This document shows, piece by piece, positions 12,019-23,398 of a DNA stretch of 64,000 nt. This stretch comes from Lentinus brumalis. Taxonomy: Eukaryota; Basidiomycota; Agaricomycetes; Polyporales; Polyporaceae. The position numbers and the translations under genes are program-made. How positions within the stretch are numbered: the stretch's first letter is position 1; each line of letters opens with the position of its first letter. The stretch is from NCBI GenBank assembly GCA_001792895.1, contig MARA01000002.1, positions 2,046,001-2,110,000 of the forward strand, written 5' to 3'. Under the pieces are notes generated by a model that worked only from the letters and a program-made list of their open reading frames with translations, ran no database searches and was not told the DNA's origin.

Positions 12019-13166
12019 ATGGCTAGCAGACTCACTGCCAGGTTATTACCAAGCTTCCGTGCCGCACGTACCAGCATGGCCTCGAGGACATATGCTACGA
12101 CTGCTCCTAGTGCACGTACAACCGCTACGGTCCGGAGGACAACTACCAAGACCCCCGTCGCGAAGGCCAGCTCGACTGTCGGGCGAGGTAACCCCAGCAT
12201 TATTGAAGACCTTCCCAACACCGCAGACGAGATCGACATCCCGCCCGAAGCGTACTCTGCCCAGCCGGAGAGCGTGCCCTCCTCGTCCGTGCTCCAGCAC
12301 GCTGAGTCGTCCGTACCCTCGACATCCTCGGCGTCGTTCCCGTCTGTGGAGCTTACCGACCCGGCGAGCATCAGCGGCTCGCCAATGGATCCGTCGTCCC
12401 CGGACTGGTCAAAAAGTTACTTCGGACTGTCGACGCAGCCGTTCCCGAAGGAGGCTGCAGACATTTTGCTCGCGCCTATCGACCCACTGGACGTGGAAAT
12501 CAAGCCTGGTGCGTTTGGTTTGCAGTCATCTGTGGCAGCAGGTCGGTGAACAATTTATGCGCAGACGGTCTCCTCTACCTCCCTGAGATCAAGTACCGCC
12601 GAGTTTTGAACAAGGCGTTCGGGCCCGGCGGTTGGGGACTCGCGCCGCGGAGCGAGACGAATGTCGGCCCCAAGATTGTCAGCAGAGAGTACGCACTGGT
12701 GTGCCTGGGCAGGTGCGTGCCCATACTTCTCTACTGTACTGCAACACGAAGGTGAACCTGAGTTGTTTGGTAGACTGGTGGGCATCGCGCGGGGAGAGCA
12801 GGAGTACTTTGACCCGAACGGCATCCCCACGGCTACGGAGGCATGCAAGAGCAATGCGCTCATGCGCTGTTGCAAGGATCTCGGAATCGCAAGCGAGCTC
12901 TGGTGAGTCCTCGTTTGGACGTATGCACGCATCCTCCCGGGACAGGGCTAAGGAGGACTGTGTCACAGGGATCCACGGTTTATCCGGGAGTTCAAGGCTA
13001 AGTACTGCGTCGAAGTCTTTGTGGAGGATACCCGGACGAAGAGGAAGTGGGTATCTCGTCTGTGTCTCTGGGCTTCCCGGACGTTGACCTGTATGCTTCC
13101 TTTAGGAAGAAGCTCTGGCGGCGCAAGGACCAACCTGCGTTCGAGTACCCATACAAGGAGACTTGA
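12019..13166 (+). CDS. MGM101: Mitochondrial genome maintenance protein MGM101, 301 aa
   Basis: Exons 12019-12508, 12565-12712, 12774-12902, 12969-13046 and 13106-13166 give 301 aa. The N-terminus is Arg/Ser/Thr-rich ([19 protein letters not shown]), as expected of a mitochondrial presequence. A variable Ser/Pro linker follows to about residue 130. The conserved core begins [16 protein letters not shown] and runs through [69 protein letters not shown] and KLWRRKD. Mgm101 is a Rad52-type single-strand annealing protein of mitochondrial nucleoids needed for mtDNA maintenance. It is divergent from the gamma-tubulin complex gene, with a shared 290-bp promoter region. Confidence 0.95.
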
Positions 13167-13344
13167 CACACCGCACCGTAGAGTAGATCCTTACATTATC
13201 TTCTGCCTAATGTTCACCGCTCCAGCATATCGCGAAACGTCAGCATCAATTTCGTCACTATACAACATAAGCAACAATGGCAACGTATACTATGTAGTCC
13301 CAACACAAACGACAGGCCTCAATAATGTACGACAGTCTTAGCGA

Positions 13345-14583
13345 TCACTTCTTCCCGGCCTTGCGCTGCTTCGCCTTTTTACTGGGGCTCGAAGTTGCCG
13401 TTGAAGAGGACGCCGGGGCGCTGGTAGAACTGACCGCCGTTCCGGTCTCTGACACCGAGTCCGCAGAGGGGTCTGCTGGCACGCGCGCAGCTGCAGGAGG
13501 TTCTGGCGGAGACCTGTGGAGGATGCGCATGAAGAAGCTCGCGACTGCTCCAGAACCGATCATAAGGACGAAACGAGGGACGCGGCTGATGAAGTCGAAG
13601 ACCTTCTTCAGGCCGAGGGCATAGTAGTGCAGCAGCCATTCCCTAGTGCATACGAGATGAGTCCTGCCCCGAGCCGCAACGTAGCAGAGGAGAGGAGGCT
13701 CACCGCTTGCCGCCAGGCGCGAAGTTGGAGTTCCACGGCTGGGAGTCGCGCCAGATTTCCTCCGTGAGCAGCTCGCGGATGAGCTCGGGGGTCAGTCGGA
13801 TGCCGGTAGCCTTGTAGAAACGCAGGGTCTGCCCGCGGTCGGTGATGACGACGATCCAGGGTCCTCTGCACCCATATCAGCCCGTTGCATGACGATGATG
13901 TGCGAAGGTAACTCACGTCCAGATGTTCCACTTGGTCGTGAGGTACGTGACCGCCATGTAATCGATGCGGCCCCAGCGGACGTTCGGCAGGTCTCCGGCA
14001 ATGACAGTCGTGTTGTAAGCATCGTCAAACGATTTGTCTACGACCTTTGAGATAGCGTTGTTCTGGGACGCCGTCACCGAACTACGAGAACACGTCAGTT
14101 TCTACTCTGATCGCGCGTCCTTCGGGGGCCAAGCATGGGGAGGAGACGAAACAAGACGCACACGACAAGGACCCATACCCGGTCCCTCAGCTCCTCGTCC
14201 GTCAATTGCTCATTCACAATAAGTTCTTCGTAGTTCTCGTCCGTGATGAGCGGTATGCGCTCATCCCACGGGGACTTGGCACCGCGCTCGACTGCCTCGG
14301 TGATGTTCACTCCGACCTTGCCTGCCACCCACTGCACGGCCGGCGATGAGAAGATGTTGACCATGATCCGGTCACCAATGCCCATCTTGCTCGTGTCTGG
14401 GGCGGCTTGCGGCGGGGGCGCGGGGTGCGCGGACGGGTCGAAGGTGTAGCCAGCGTCGGGTGCGGGCGCGGCCTCAGGCTCCTTGGGCGGCGGCTGTCCG
14501 GGAGTCCATCCTGCAGAAAAGTATTGCGCGCGGACCGAGGCAACGCAGATGAGGGATGAGAAGAGGATGCCGGAGAGCTTCAT
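13345..14583 (-). CDS. ER thioredoxin-like membrane protein, 348 aa
   Basis: Exons 14583-14162, 14081-13917, 13865-13704 and 13642-13345 give 348 aa. A signal peptide is clear (MKLSGILFSSLICVASVRAQ). A Pro/Ala-rich stretch follows, then a region of thioredoxin-fold character ending WGRIDYMAVTYLTTKWNIW and PWIVVITDRGQTLRFYKATG. A single transmembrane span lies near residue 270 (RFVLMIGSGAVASFFM), with a Ser/Ala-rich tail ending KKAKQRKAGKK, compatible with a cytosolic dilysine-type ER retention signal. I see no CxxC motif, so oxidoreductase activity is doubtful. The first donor was moved to a GTGCGT site because only that choice gives an open second exon. Function unknown; the ER location is inferred from the signal peptide and tail. 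Confidence 0.7.
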
Positions 14584-15229
14584 TGCGCGGTCGTGTGTGC
14601 ACACGACCCAGAGCGCGGCCGGTGGGTGATGGGGTTTAGTGGGGTCTGAAGAGGCGAGCGAGAGCGACGTCCCCGCGAGTTAAGGGACTCTGGAGAGTTG
14701 CTGAGGCCTAAGAGGACGCGCCAGCGTTCCTGAGAACAGAGATAAGACTACTGTGAGAGGAACTATTGTCCCAATTATTTCCCCTGATCGCTCCGGTACG
14801 AAATCGTTCGTGTGGACGGAGCCCGGCAGTTGAGGACAAGACGTTTCGTCCATGTTGGCGCGGCTGGTGGAGAGAGCGAACCAAGGTTGGTATATGAGAC
14901 GAATGAAGTCGGGCGACGGACGGAGGACTCGCAGAAAACATGTAATTTGGGAGACAAGCCTGGCAGATATGCCATAACAGGACTTATAGGTCCACAAATC
15001 TGTCAGGTCGCACAGCTGAGACCGAGAGTGCGCTCCTAGCTAGCTAATAGCCTCCTGGCTGCGTACGCTCCTCGACGTCTGCCATCCCCGGAGCACCGTC
15101 AAGCACGTCCGCCAACCGCTTGCTTCGGCGCACACTACCTCCGCTGAGCTAGGCTGTCTCCATTGTCGGTTCCCGTTAGATAAGTCGATTGCTGCCCTCG
15201 CGCGAACGCGAGGACGTGGACGCGCAGTC
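14584..15229. other. Divergent promoter region
   Basis: Upstream flanks of the ER thioredoxin-like gene (-) and KEX1 (+). No conserved ORF was seen. Confidence 0.5.
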
Positions 15230-17696
15230 ATGCTCTCCGTCTTCCCCTTGCACCTTCTCTCCCTCCTGTCTTCCCTGGTGCTGCAACTTCCACATGGCTA
15301 TGGCGCGCCCACAGACGGTCAGTCTTTCCTCCAAAAACGCGTGAAGTCCGTGCTTAGTCTTGCATACCTGCATCCAGTGCCGTCCGCTGCCTCTTTCTAC
15401 ATCCCACACCTTCCGAATCTCCACCAAGATGAGGCTCGGCCCCTCCGTATGTATGGCGGGCACCTCTCCTCTGACCCCGACGCCGGAGTCGCGTCCCCCA
15501 CCGACGTCACTGCGCACCTCTACTTCTTCATGGTGAAAGCACGCAGGACGGCAGATAAGGAGCGCATCATCTTCTGGTTGAACGTGCGTATGGGGAACCT
15601 CTGCTCGTGCATCTCGCGGTGCTTATACCCTTGCAGGGTGGTCCAGGATGCTCGTCTTTTGATGGTCTCATGATGGAGATCGGTCCATGGCGAATAGACG
15701 AGCACGGCGACCTCCATACCAAGGTCGGCGGGTGGGAGGAGTACGCTACGGTAGTATTCGGTGCGTCTCGTCGCCGTGTCACACGCACTCAATGCGAAAT
15801 GAAAGTCACTGATTCCGCGTCGTTGTCACAGTTGACCAGCCGGCCGGCACCGGATTCTCTTACGCCCCGTCGAACAAGTACGACCATGAGCTCCCCGAAG
15901 TAGGTCTAGTTCGCGCGCGCAGATGCCGTGTAATGACTATTCTAGGCTTCTGCCCACTTCGTAGAGTTCCTCCGGAATTTTTACAAGGTCTTCCCTGAAT
16001 ACGCGGACGTCGATGTGAGTGTCGCAATAGTTCTCCCGTTAACGGGTCACCAACAAGGCCACCGCAGGCATACATTACTGGCGAGAGCTTTGCGGGGCAA
16101 TATATTCCCTACTTCGCGGATGCGATCCTCAGCTCGAACCTGAAGATCCCATTAAAGGGTGCGGCTATCGGGAATGGGTGGACAGACGCGCGAAGGCAGT
16201 ATCCTTCTTACCTGGACTACGCGTTGAAGCATGGTATTCTCGAGGAGGGCACTACGGTATGGTAAGCGTGCAAGTCTCCACGTCGTCGTGACTAACAGGA
16301 CATGCCGCGTGGAACAGACGTACAAGGAAGCAAAGGAGGTCACCGATCAATGCATGGATCAGCTTCAGCACATCGACGGCGAGCCTGTGCATGTCGACAT
16401 ATGCGAGAACGTCATGATGACGGTCATTGCCGGTAAAAACCACAAGTAAGCAGTGTACGTTTTGCGGTATCTCCTGGCTGCCGGCTGAACGGCAATCGCA
16501 GAGCGGACGGCGTCGATAAGTGTCTCAATATCTACGATGTACGGCTTGAGGACACGGCGCCCCAGTGCGGCATGAACTGGCCGCCAGACCTGGATGCCGT
16601 CTACAAGTACCTTGCTGTGCGTATACTGACTGCTTTGCTCGTGCGTCGAGGCTAAACAGCCGATGTGAATAGCGGAGGGATGTGGTCAGCGCTATCCATG
16701 CGGACCAAGTCCCCGGCAAGTGGGTGGAGTGCAAGAACCGTGTACATAGCGAGTTCACGACACGTTCTTCCAACTCGTCAATCACCGTCTTACCGCGGAT
16801 CTTGGAGAAGATCCCGGTGATGCTGTTTGTCGGCGATCAGGACCTCATCTGCAACTATGTCGGCGTTGAGAGCATGATCCAGGCCATGACTTGGAATGGC
16901 GAGACTGGACTTGGGGTGAGCTCCTTGCGGCTCGACATGTGTACCATTGCTAATTTGGTCAATATATGCGCATACAGAAAGTCCAGACACAGTCTTGGAC
17001 CGTCGGCGGCAACCCCGCGGGCACTTGGGTGGCCTCTCGTAACCTCACTTACGTGAAGGTAAACGCCTCTCTCTCCCGCCTGAATGTTTGGTCGTATTCA
17101 CGTCGTGTCTAGATCTTCAATGCCTCACACATGGTCGGCTACGACGCACCACACACCGTACACGACATGATCCTGCGCTTCATGGGCGTCAACTTCACCG
17201 CGATCACCGACGGCTCTGCGCGCATCCCGAGCTCCGTCGGTGACGACTCGAAGCCTTTACCAGCAATCCTCGACGAGGTGCCAACACCTAGCCCGGTGTC
17301 GACCAAGACGCCCGAGCAGGACAAGGCAATGTGGGAAGGTCCGTACTCTGTACCGCTCGCTTCTCATCCTGCCACTGACATGATTTCTCGGACGCAGCGT
17401 ACTACAACGCGGGCTCCGCCGCGCTTGTGCTGATGCTTATTGCAATCGTCGTGATTGGGTTTCTCTGGTGGCGCTCGCGAGGCAAGCGGACACGCGGCCT
17501 CTCACTATCCACACGGGAAGAGAACATCCCGCTCAACTCCTCCATCGCCGACGAGCCGAACGGGGAGGGCGACGGGTTCCGCTCGCGGAAGGGCAAGGAG
17601 CGCGCAGGGTCGTTCAGGGAGGAGGACGAGGAGGAGGCGATCTTTGACGTGGGCGACGACGACGATGACGAGCGGAGTCCTCGGCCGCGGTCATAG
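15230..17696 (+). CDS. KEX1: Pheromone-processing serine carboxypeptidase KEX1, 611 aa
   Basis: Twelve exons: 15230-15317, 15378-15583, 15637-15760, 15832-15899, 15946-16014, 16068-16256, 16318-16445, 16502-16616, 16673-16915, 16978-17058, 17113-17338 and 17398-17696. They form a 611-aa S10 carboxypeptidase. A signal peptide ([15 protein letters not shown]) is followed by [10 protein letters not shown] (oxyanion region), [14 protein letters not shown] (catalytic Ser), [10 protein letters not shown] (catalytic Asp) and [11 protein letters not shown] (catalytic His). A C-terminal membrane span ([16 protein letters not shown]) and a strongly acidic cytosolic tail (DDDDD run) mark the Golgi enzyme Kex1 rather than a vacuolar carboxypeptidase Y. 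It trims C-terminal Lys/Arg from secreted precursors, pheromones among them. Confidence 0.95.
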
Positions 17697-17811
17697 TCGA
17701 CGTAGATTTCGGATGGATCATGGATGGTCGCAGCCTAGAGGGTCGATGTCGGGGTATGTGTGTACTTATCCGTAATTCCTTTCCTTCTATTCTAGCTATT
17801 CTAGGGGATAC

Positions 17812-18060
17812 ACTACATCCGACTGAACTTCAACGTGCCAACTGAAACGAGGGAACCCTGGTGTATGGACTTGATGTTTGCTTCTCAGTCGGGAGATGAG
17901 GATGGCGTCATTCCTAGGGAAGCGTGGAGGTCGGAGTGTCGAATGCTCACGGCTCTGTCAGGATGCTCGTGTCGCTTATGGTCTTTCCGTTCGCCGATGA
18001 CGAGGTCGGCGATATGACTGACGTGGTGCGTCACGACATGACAGACCGATGAACACCGTC
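17812..18060 (-). pseudogene. 3' remnant of a DUF6533 gene
   Basis: On the minus strand this stretch reproduces the last two exons of the neighbouring DUF6533 genes. A SILTEP-like end with a GTGAGC donor is followed after an intron-sized gap by AILISRL, then EANIKSIHQGSLVSVGTLKF, and then an early stop. Compared with the intact copies it lacks the FLVDLQ segment between those two blocks, which shifts the frame, and it has no 5' exons. It lies just downstream of the intact paralogue at 18127-19772 in the same orientation, so it is the residue of an older tandem copy. Confidence 0.7.
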
Positions 18061-18126
18061 CTGTGGACGAATAGAAAGATTGACTGAAGTAGCTGACTCT
18101 GATACATCTGATGGTTCTACATCACA

Positions 18127-19772
18127 CTAGAGCCTTGAGACCTCCACGATTTCTGCGCCTTCATCTACATCCGCGGTGAGGCCATGTTCGTTGATTCCAA
18201 CTTCGTGTTCCTCCGCTGGAACGGACAGATGGAAGCTGGCGGAACCGACTACCCTGTTGAAGTTCAGGGTGCCGACAGAGGCGATAGAGTCCTGGTGCAT
18301 GGACTGAATGTTGGCTTCTTGAAGGTCGACGAGGAACCGCGAGATCAGTATCGCCGTTATTCTGGATCATCATCCGTGAGTCGATGCGGTGTGTCAGTAC
18401 TATACAGGTACACGACGAGCCAGAAAGACGTACGGCTCTGCCAGGATGGTCAAATAGCTTGAGTTGCTCGATGTGTAGATATTTCCGTCGAGGACCTGCA
18501 ATATATATATCTGTGTCCACTCGACAGCTGAAGGATGATTGAGCTTACGGATAGCAAGGAGAAATTCAGATGCAGCACGTTCAAAATTGTGAGGACCCTG
18601 CGTGAGCATCAGCACAGGCGCACTTCTGGATCACGACTAGAAAACACACGCGAAGTATAGGACTCCTAGTAGAGGTGCGTCAGAGGCATGAGTGGAGGTC
18701 TATGCGGATTGAATTGGACGTTGACGGACCGTCGCGAAACAAGATGCTAGACAGGGATCTCCTCTGGTTGAGTGCTCTGAGCTCTCTGCTAGTCCTGTAT
18801 GTCGCACAGCAGGTGATGACGAGTACCAGCAGGTCGGAGACGAAGAGAGAGACCCGGGAGACTATGGGAACTGCAGCAAGCTCATGTAGTCAGTACTGCT
18901 TTGGGTCGACCCTTGACAAATACGAGTACGATACGTACAGATTTCTGTGTAGACCGGTTCAGGTAGCGTCAACATAACCTGACAGCCGAAGTCAGGATCG
19001 ATCGCAGTGGATGCGAAGCCCATCGAGGTCTGCGGAAAATGTCAAAGAGTTTATCAACGACTCCCAGTGGACGAGGGTGGTGCACCAACGTAGTTGACGG
19101 CAACAGGAGCCAGTGATAGGAGGAAAACGAGAGCCGCAACAGGCCACGTCTTCGAGCTAAGCACATAGGCTCTGAGAGCAGAGAACACTGCATACGGCCG
19201 TGAGCTTGTCGTCGCGAGACTCGGGCCGACAACTACTTACCGGCCCACGGGACGTACTGAAAGATTTCAAGAGCCTCTCCGATGTAGTACGCGGCTGCGC
19301 ATCTAGTAAGAGGGCCGTCAATCCACAGCCAAAGCCGCAAGCACGAAGAACATGTACCCCTGTAGAGCACGCTCAGGTCAGTACCCCAGGAAAGTCGGGA
19401 GCAAGTTCTATTCTTACTGCAGTTGTGGATGGAGGTGTTTGCCATGGTGCGAAAATCAGGATGACAATGAAGGGCACATAGCGATTGACGAGGAACAATA
19501 TCGAAGAGACCGTGATCTTTCGTCGCCAAAACAGATCGACCTCACGATCGAATGTAAGCATCCATTCGAATGCATACAAAGCTAGTATTGCGGCATCAGT
19601 CTGGGGTAATAGATTGCATGCTATGAAGTGACCGACTGGTAGCACCCGATGCGAGATAGTTTCCGATGAGGCTGATACCGGGCGTATATCAGGACCGTGG
19701 GCATAGCAGTTGGTCGCTCACTCACCCGGATTGATAGATCGCAATTGCTTGAGCGAGTTCCGAGTCCGCCAT
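18127..19772 (-). CDS. DUF6533-family multi-pass membrane protein, copy 1, 335 aa
   Basis: Exons 19772-19726, 19671-19646, 19581-19418, 19359-19343, 19302-19241, 19187-19090, 19029-18939, 18870-18730, 18665-18650, 18597-18549, 18495-18434 and 18361-18127 give 335 aa. The N-terminus MADSELAQAIAIYQSG leads into the DUF6533 signature (FDREVDLFWRRK, ILFLVNRYVPF). Later blocks are EIFQYVPWAG, FSALRAYVLSS, SDLLVLVITCCATYRTSREL and AILISRFLVDLQEANIQSM. Seven membrane spans are likely. Such proteins are abundant in mushroom-forming fungi and their function is unknown. Exon 4 is only 17 nt and is followed by a GC rather than GT donor; without it the reading frame fails. The paralogue at 20492-22192 has the same 12-exon layout with a normal GT at this site, which supports the model. 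Confidence 0.78.
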
Positions 19773-20491
19773 AGCGTTCTCCTGTTCAGAGAGGTAGCGA
19801 AAGGCGATGTGTTGGTCATCTCAGGTGTCTGGCTATATAGTGCGGGGTCACAGCCGGAGGAACCTTCGGTTGCTGTTGGCCAGGGTAAACGTGTCCTTCA
19901 TCCCATGTTGCTCTGCGGTTCAAATGTACGACATTCCGCTACTGGCTTTTGGTCATTGAGAAGCGATAACAACACCAAACGGCAGGTTGCACCGATACCA
20001 CTGAATGACGGAGAGCGCACTGGCGACGATACCTCATCCACATCGACAGCGAAGCGAGCAAATGTCCGGAACTGAACATGCGCGATTGTCGCGAATGCGC
20101 TGGGAAGTATTGGTCCTTGGCACGAATGCGCTCGAGTTATACAAGGTGGCGGTGAAGCGTCCACAAGAAAATCACGAGCCGAAGGCTTGAACTCGCACGG
20201 CCACAGCATGAACTCGCTGCACGATTGCATATTCTGTGGCATGGCTGTCGTACAGCGACAGCGGGACGTCAAGCTTGTCAAGCGGGACTCGGGTGTGCCA
20301 GGCGCGAACTCAAGTGCGGACTCACCGTCTCCCCAAGTCCGTGAACAATGGTGGCTTCACCGATCGTATGATTGTACTTCAGGTCTTCTCCCTCGACAGT
20401 GAGCGAAAGTCTGCTACTCTCCCATTCACCTGTTTATCTTACACATCACATCGCCGCCAGGGCTGGCCCGCCTCTCACGTCAGCCCGAAGT
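19773..20491. other. Spacer between the DUF6533 paralogues
   Basis: Promoter side of copy 1 and 3' flank of copy 2. Only short open frames; nothing recognised. Confidence 0.4.
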
Positions 20492-22192
20492 CTATACTGG
20501 GCTGGAAGCCTCCCTGACACTGTCCGGATAGCGTACTGAGATCCCTGCCTCTGAGCCGGACGCAGAACTTGTGTTGTGGTGATTACTTGTGAGTTCAGAA
20601 ACCTCGCCGGACGACGCCAAGTGGAAGGTGAGGGAGCCGACCATGCTGTTGAAGTCCAGCTTGCCAACAGAGCCGGAAGAGATTTGGTGCATGGACTGTA
20701 TGTTCGCCTCTTGAAGGTCGATGAGGAACCTTGAGATCAGAATCGCCGTGATCCTGGATGAGTAGTACGAGTGAGCCGGATGATGAGTGCTCCGATGGGA
20801 CATAAGCCTTACGGTTCTGTAAGAATGGTGATGTAGCTTGCGTTGGGGGAGGCATTCTGAATGAGAATCTTTTCGACGGATAAGCACCCACGGTACCATT
20901 AATCGCGGCAGTACACTTACTGATAGTAGTGAAAAGCTGAGGTGGAGGATATTCAGGACGGCCAGGACACTACATGCCACTTAGCATGCGTAGCCCCGAA
21001 AGATTGCTGGGTGAGAACGCACATGAAGTATACCACACCTAGATGATCAGCCCGTCAACATAGAATGGAGTGAGGTGAGCCAAGGGAGCTACGAACCATC
21101 GCGAAACAGCACGCTTGACAGAGAGGTGACCTGGTTGAGAGCCTTGATCTCCCGGCTGGTCTTGTATGTGGCGAACCAGGTGATACCCATGAGTAGCAGG
21201 TCAGAGGTGATGAGGCACCCCGGGAGATGATGGTGACTGATTGAACCGCTATAAGTACAAGCATGTCTCCCAGGGCGAGAACGTTGGGCATACAACTGGA
21301 ATGTGCAACCAGGATTAGAAGGCGACCCGAGCACTACAGAATCGGAAACCTACTTTTGTTGGGTGGTATTGGACAGGCTCACACTCGCCGAGCATCCGAA
21401 GAAGATATCGACGACAGGAGTAGCATAGCCCATGGTCACCTGCATCACGAGTCAGACCATCTGCTCATCATCTATAGGGAGGATAAGTCAAGCATGACAA
21501 CGTACGTAGTTAATCACTACCGGCGCGAGTGCGAGGAGGAAGACGACGCCCGCTAAGGGTCGTGCCAGTGCGTGTGATGTGAGAACATAAGCTCGCAAAG
21601 CAGAGAAAGCTGCGCATGCTCAGCATCGAGCCTAGTGTCCACGAAGACAGAATGCGCACCAGCCCAGGGAAGATACTGAAAGATCTCTAAAACCTCTCCG
21701 GAGTACACGACGGCGGCGCAGCTGTCGAAGACGGTCAGATGCTAGCTAGCCGTATTCAACCTATCGAGAGCATACCCCTAGGAGGACGTTAGACTCAAGT
21801 TGCACAGGCACACAGTAGCTCGATATGACTCACCTTGTATGTTGTTGGATACGACGGCCAAGGCGCATAGATCATGTTGACCACCAATGGAACGTAGCGG
21901 TTGACGAGAAAGAGGATCGACGACACTGTGATCCTGCGTCTCCAGAAAAGTTCGACCTCGCGACCGAAGGTGACCGCGTATTCGTAGGCGAAGAGACCTG
22001 TCGAGCACGACTCATGAGACTATCGCACGCTGTACTTGAAGTACAACCAGAATCAAAAATCCTGACCTGCAGAGGCAGCCGCAAAGTACCCGCCGATTTG
22101 GCTGCGACGCGCGCTTGTCAGAGAGGATATTTCACGGCAGACCGAAACACTCACGCAGATTCGAAGATCGCGACGACCTCGGAGTCCGACAT
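20492..22192 (-). CDS. DUF6533-family multi-pass membrane protein, copy 2, 342 aa
   Basis: Exons 22192-22155, 22101-22067, 21997-21834, 21777-21761, 21721-21660, 21609-21506, 21439-21354, 21248-21097, 21038-21023, 20969-20921, 20856-20813 and 20753-20492 join to 342 aa, all with GT-AG borders. Exons 3, 4, 5, 9 and 10 have exactly the same lengths as in copy 1 (164, 17, 62, 16 and 49 nt). Signature blocks are FGREVELFWRRR, ILFLVNRYVPLVVN, SGEVLEIFQYLPWAG, FSALRAYVLTS, GCLITSDLLLMGITWFATY and AILISRFLIDLQEANIQSM. About seven hydrophobic spans suggest an integral membrane protein with a cytosolic tail rich in Ser. Function unknown. The matching gene structures show that copies 1 and 2 arose by tandem duplication. 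Confidence 0.85.
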
Positions 22193-22309
22193 GGTTGCGA
22201 GTGTGTGCGACGTTTATCGAGGGCCCGCATTCTCGAAATTTATATGGCCCGTCATCAGAGCTTGATATCTGCTACAACGAAAGTGAATCTAGGTGGCTGG
22301 GTCATCATC

Positions 22310-23050
22310 GTCAATGATGCATAGCACCACTGATGCAAGCATCACGCTTCGAGGAAACCAAGGTTAAGATAACGACACGCCGAAACAGCGCGTATGGCAG
22401 TGAAGGAAGCCGTGGAAGTAGAAGCCTGGAGGCGACGATACTTCTCCAAGCACATTGTACCGTGAGTGTGGACTCCGAACTCGTGATGGTGGGTGAGACG
22501 GACACGAGTTGCACCGCTGCACTGCGCCACTGCTTCTCTTGAGTAGCTTTACATGTTTCGGGATGACGCCAGGAGCTGTCCAGTGTCCTAGAACTGTCAC
22601 AAACTCTGACGATTCAGACGAAGTGGGTTGATGCATGAGCCAGGACCTTCTACGCCACGGCCTCGGACGCGGTCGGTTGACAACGCTGCCAATGGTGCCG
22701 GCCGCGTCTACTGTAACTGAGTCACTGAGGATCGTGTATGTGTAAACGTGCCGCTGAAAGATAGTGACTACAGGCTGCAGCTGCGCGCGCCAGAGGTACT
22801 CAGGTACTCACCTACGCCACTATCCACATCGCACTCGATGAGTTTCACTTGCAATAAAAGAGCTCACGTCGGACCCAGTAAGAACTGAACGATAGCATTA
22901 TAGATTGCATCTACGACGAAAAGAGTACAGGAGTAAGTAGAGATGTATGCGTTATGGTTTCACCAAACCGTCACGGCCACATAGTGGCACCTCGTCCGGA
23001 GACGAGGGTGTACGGAAAGTACAGGAATATAACGCCGCGACGCGCCCTAC
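22310..23050 (-). pseudogene. Possible heavily decayed DUF6533 copy
   Basis: Three short minus-strand pieces occur in the order expected of a DUF6533 gene: RRYIPVLSVH near 23000 (compare VNRYVP), DAIYNAIVQFLLGP near 22900 (compare EVLEIFQYLPWAG) and SFTAIRAVSAC near 22400 (compare FSALRAYVLS). No continuous reading frame links them, and the N-terminal exon was not found. The wider stretch 22193-23398 holds nothing else I recognise. The match is weak and rests on short motifs, their order and their position beside two intact copies. Confidence 0.3.
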
Positions 23051-23398
23051 GTCAACCTCTCCAGCGAATCGACACCCCCCGTGAGGGAGGAGGACTCAGC
23101 TGTAGCGAGAGGGAGCAGAGCAGCGCCGCTCATTCTTGTGAGCATCCCGAAGGACGCCTCGCTCCGCCAACTGTGAACAACGCCATGAGACGAGTGAACG
23201 TCGGTACGCACCAAGTGCGCTGACGCTTCGGGGGTTGGCAGGACACTGGGGAGACACGACACAAATTTGCTCGCCTATGTACTCTGCGGCCGGCGGAGTT
23301 TGAATGGGCTTTGCGACTGTTTGTCCTGCGCGGCTGCAGCCACAGACGCGTCGCGCCGGGCGCTACCTCGCCTTCGCACTAGCCACAGCGGGTCCAAC

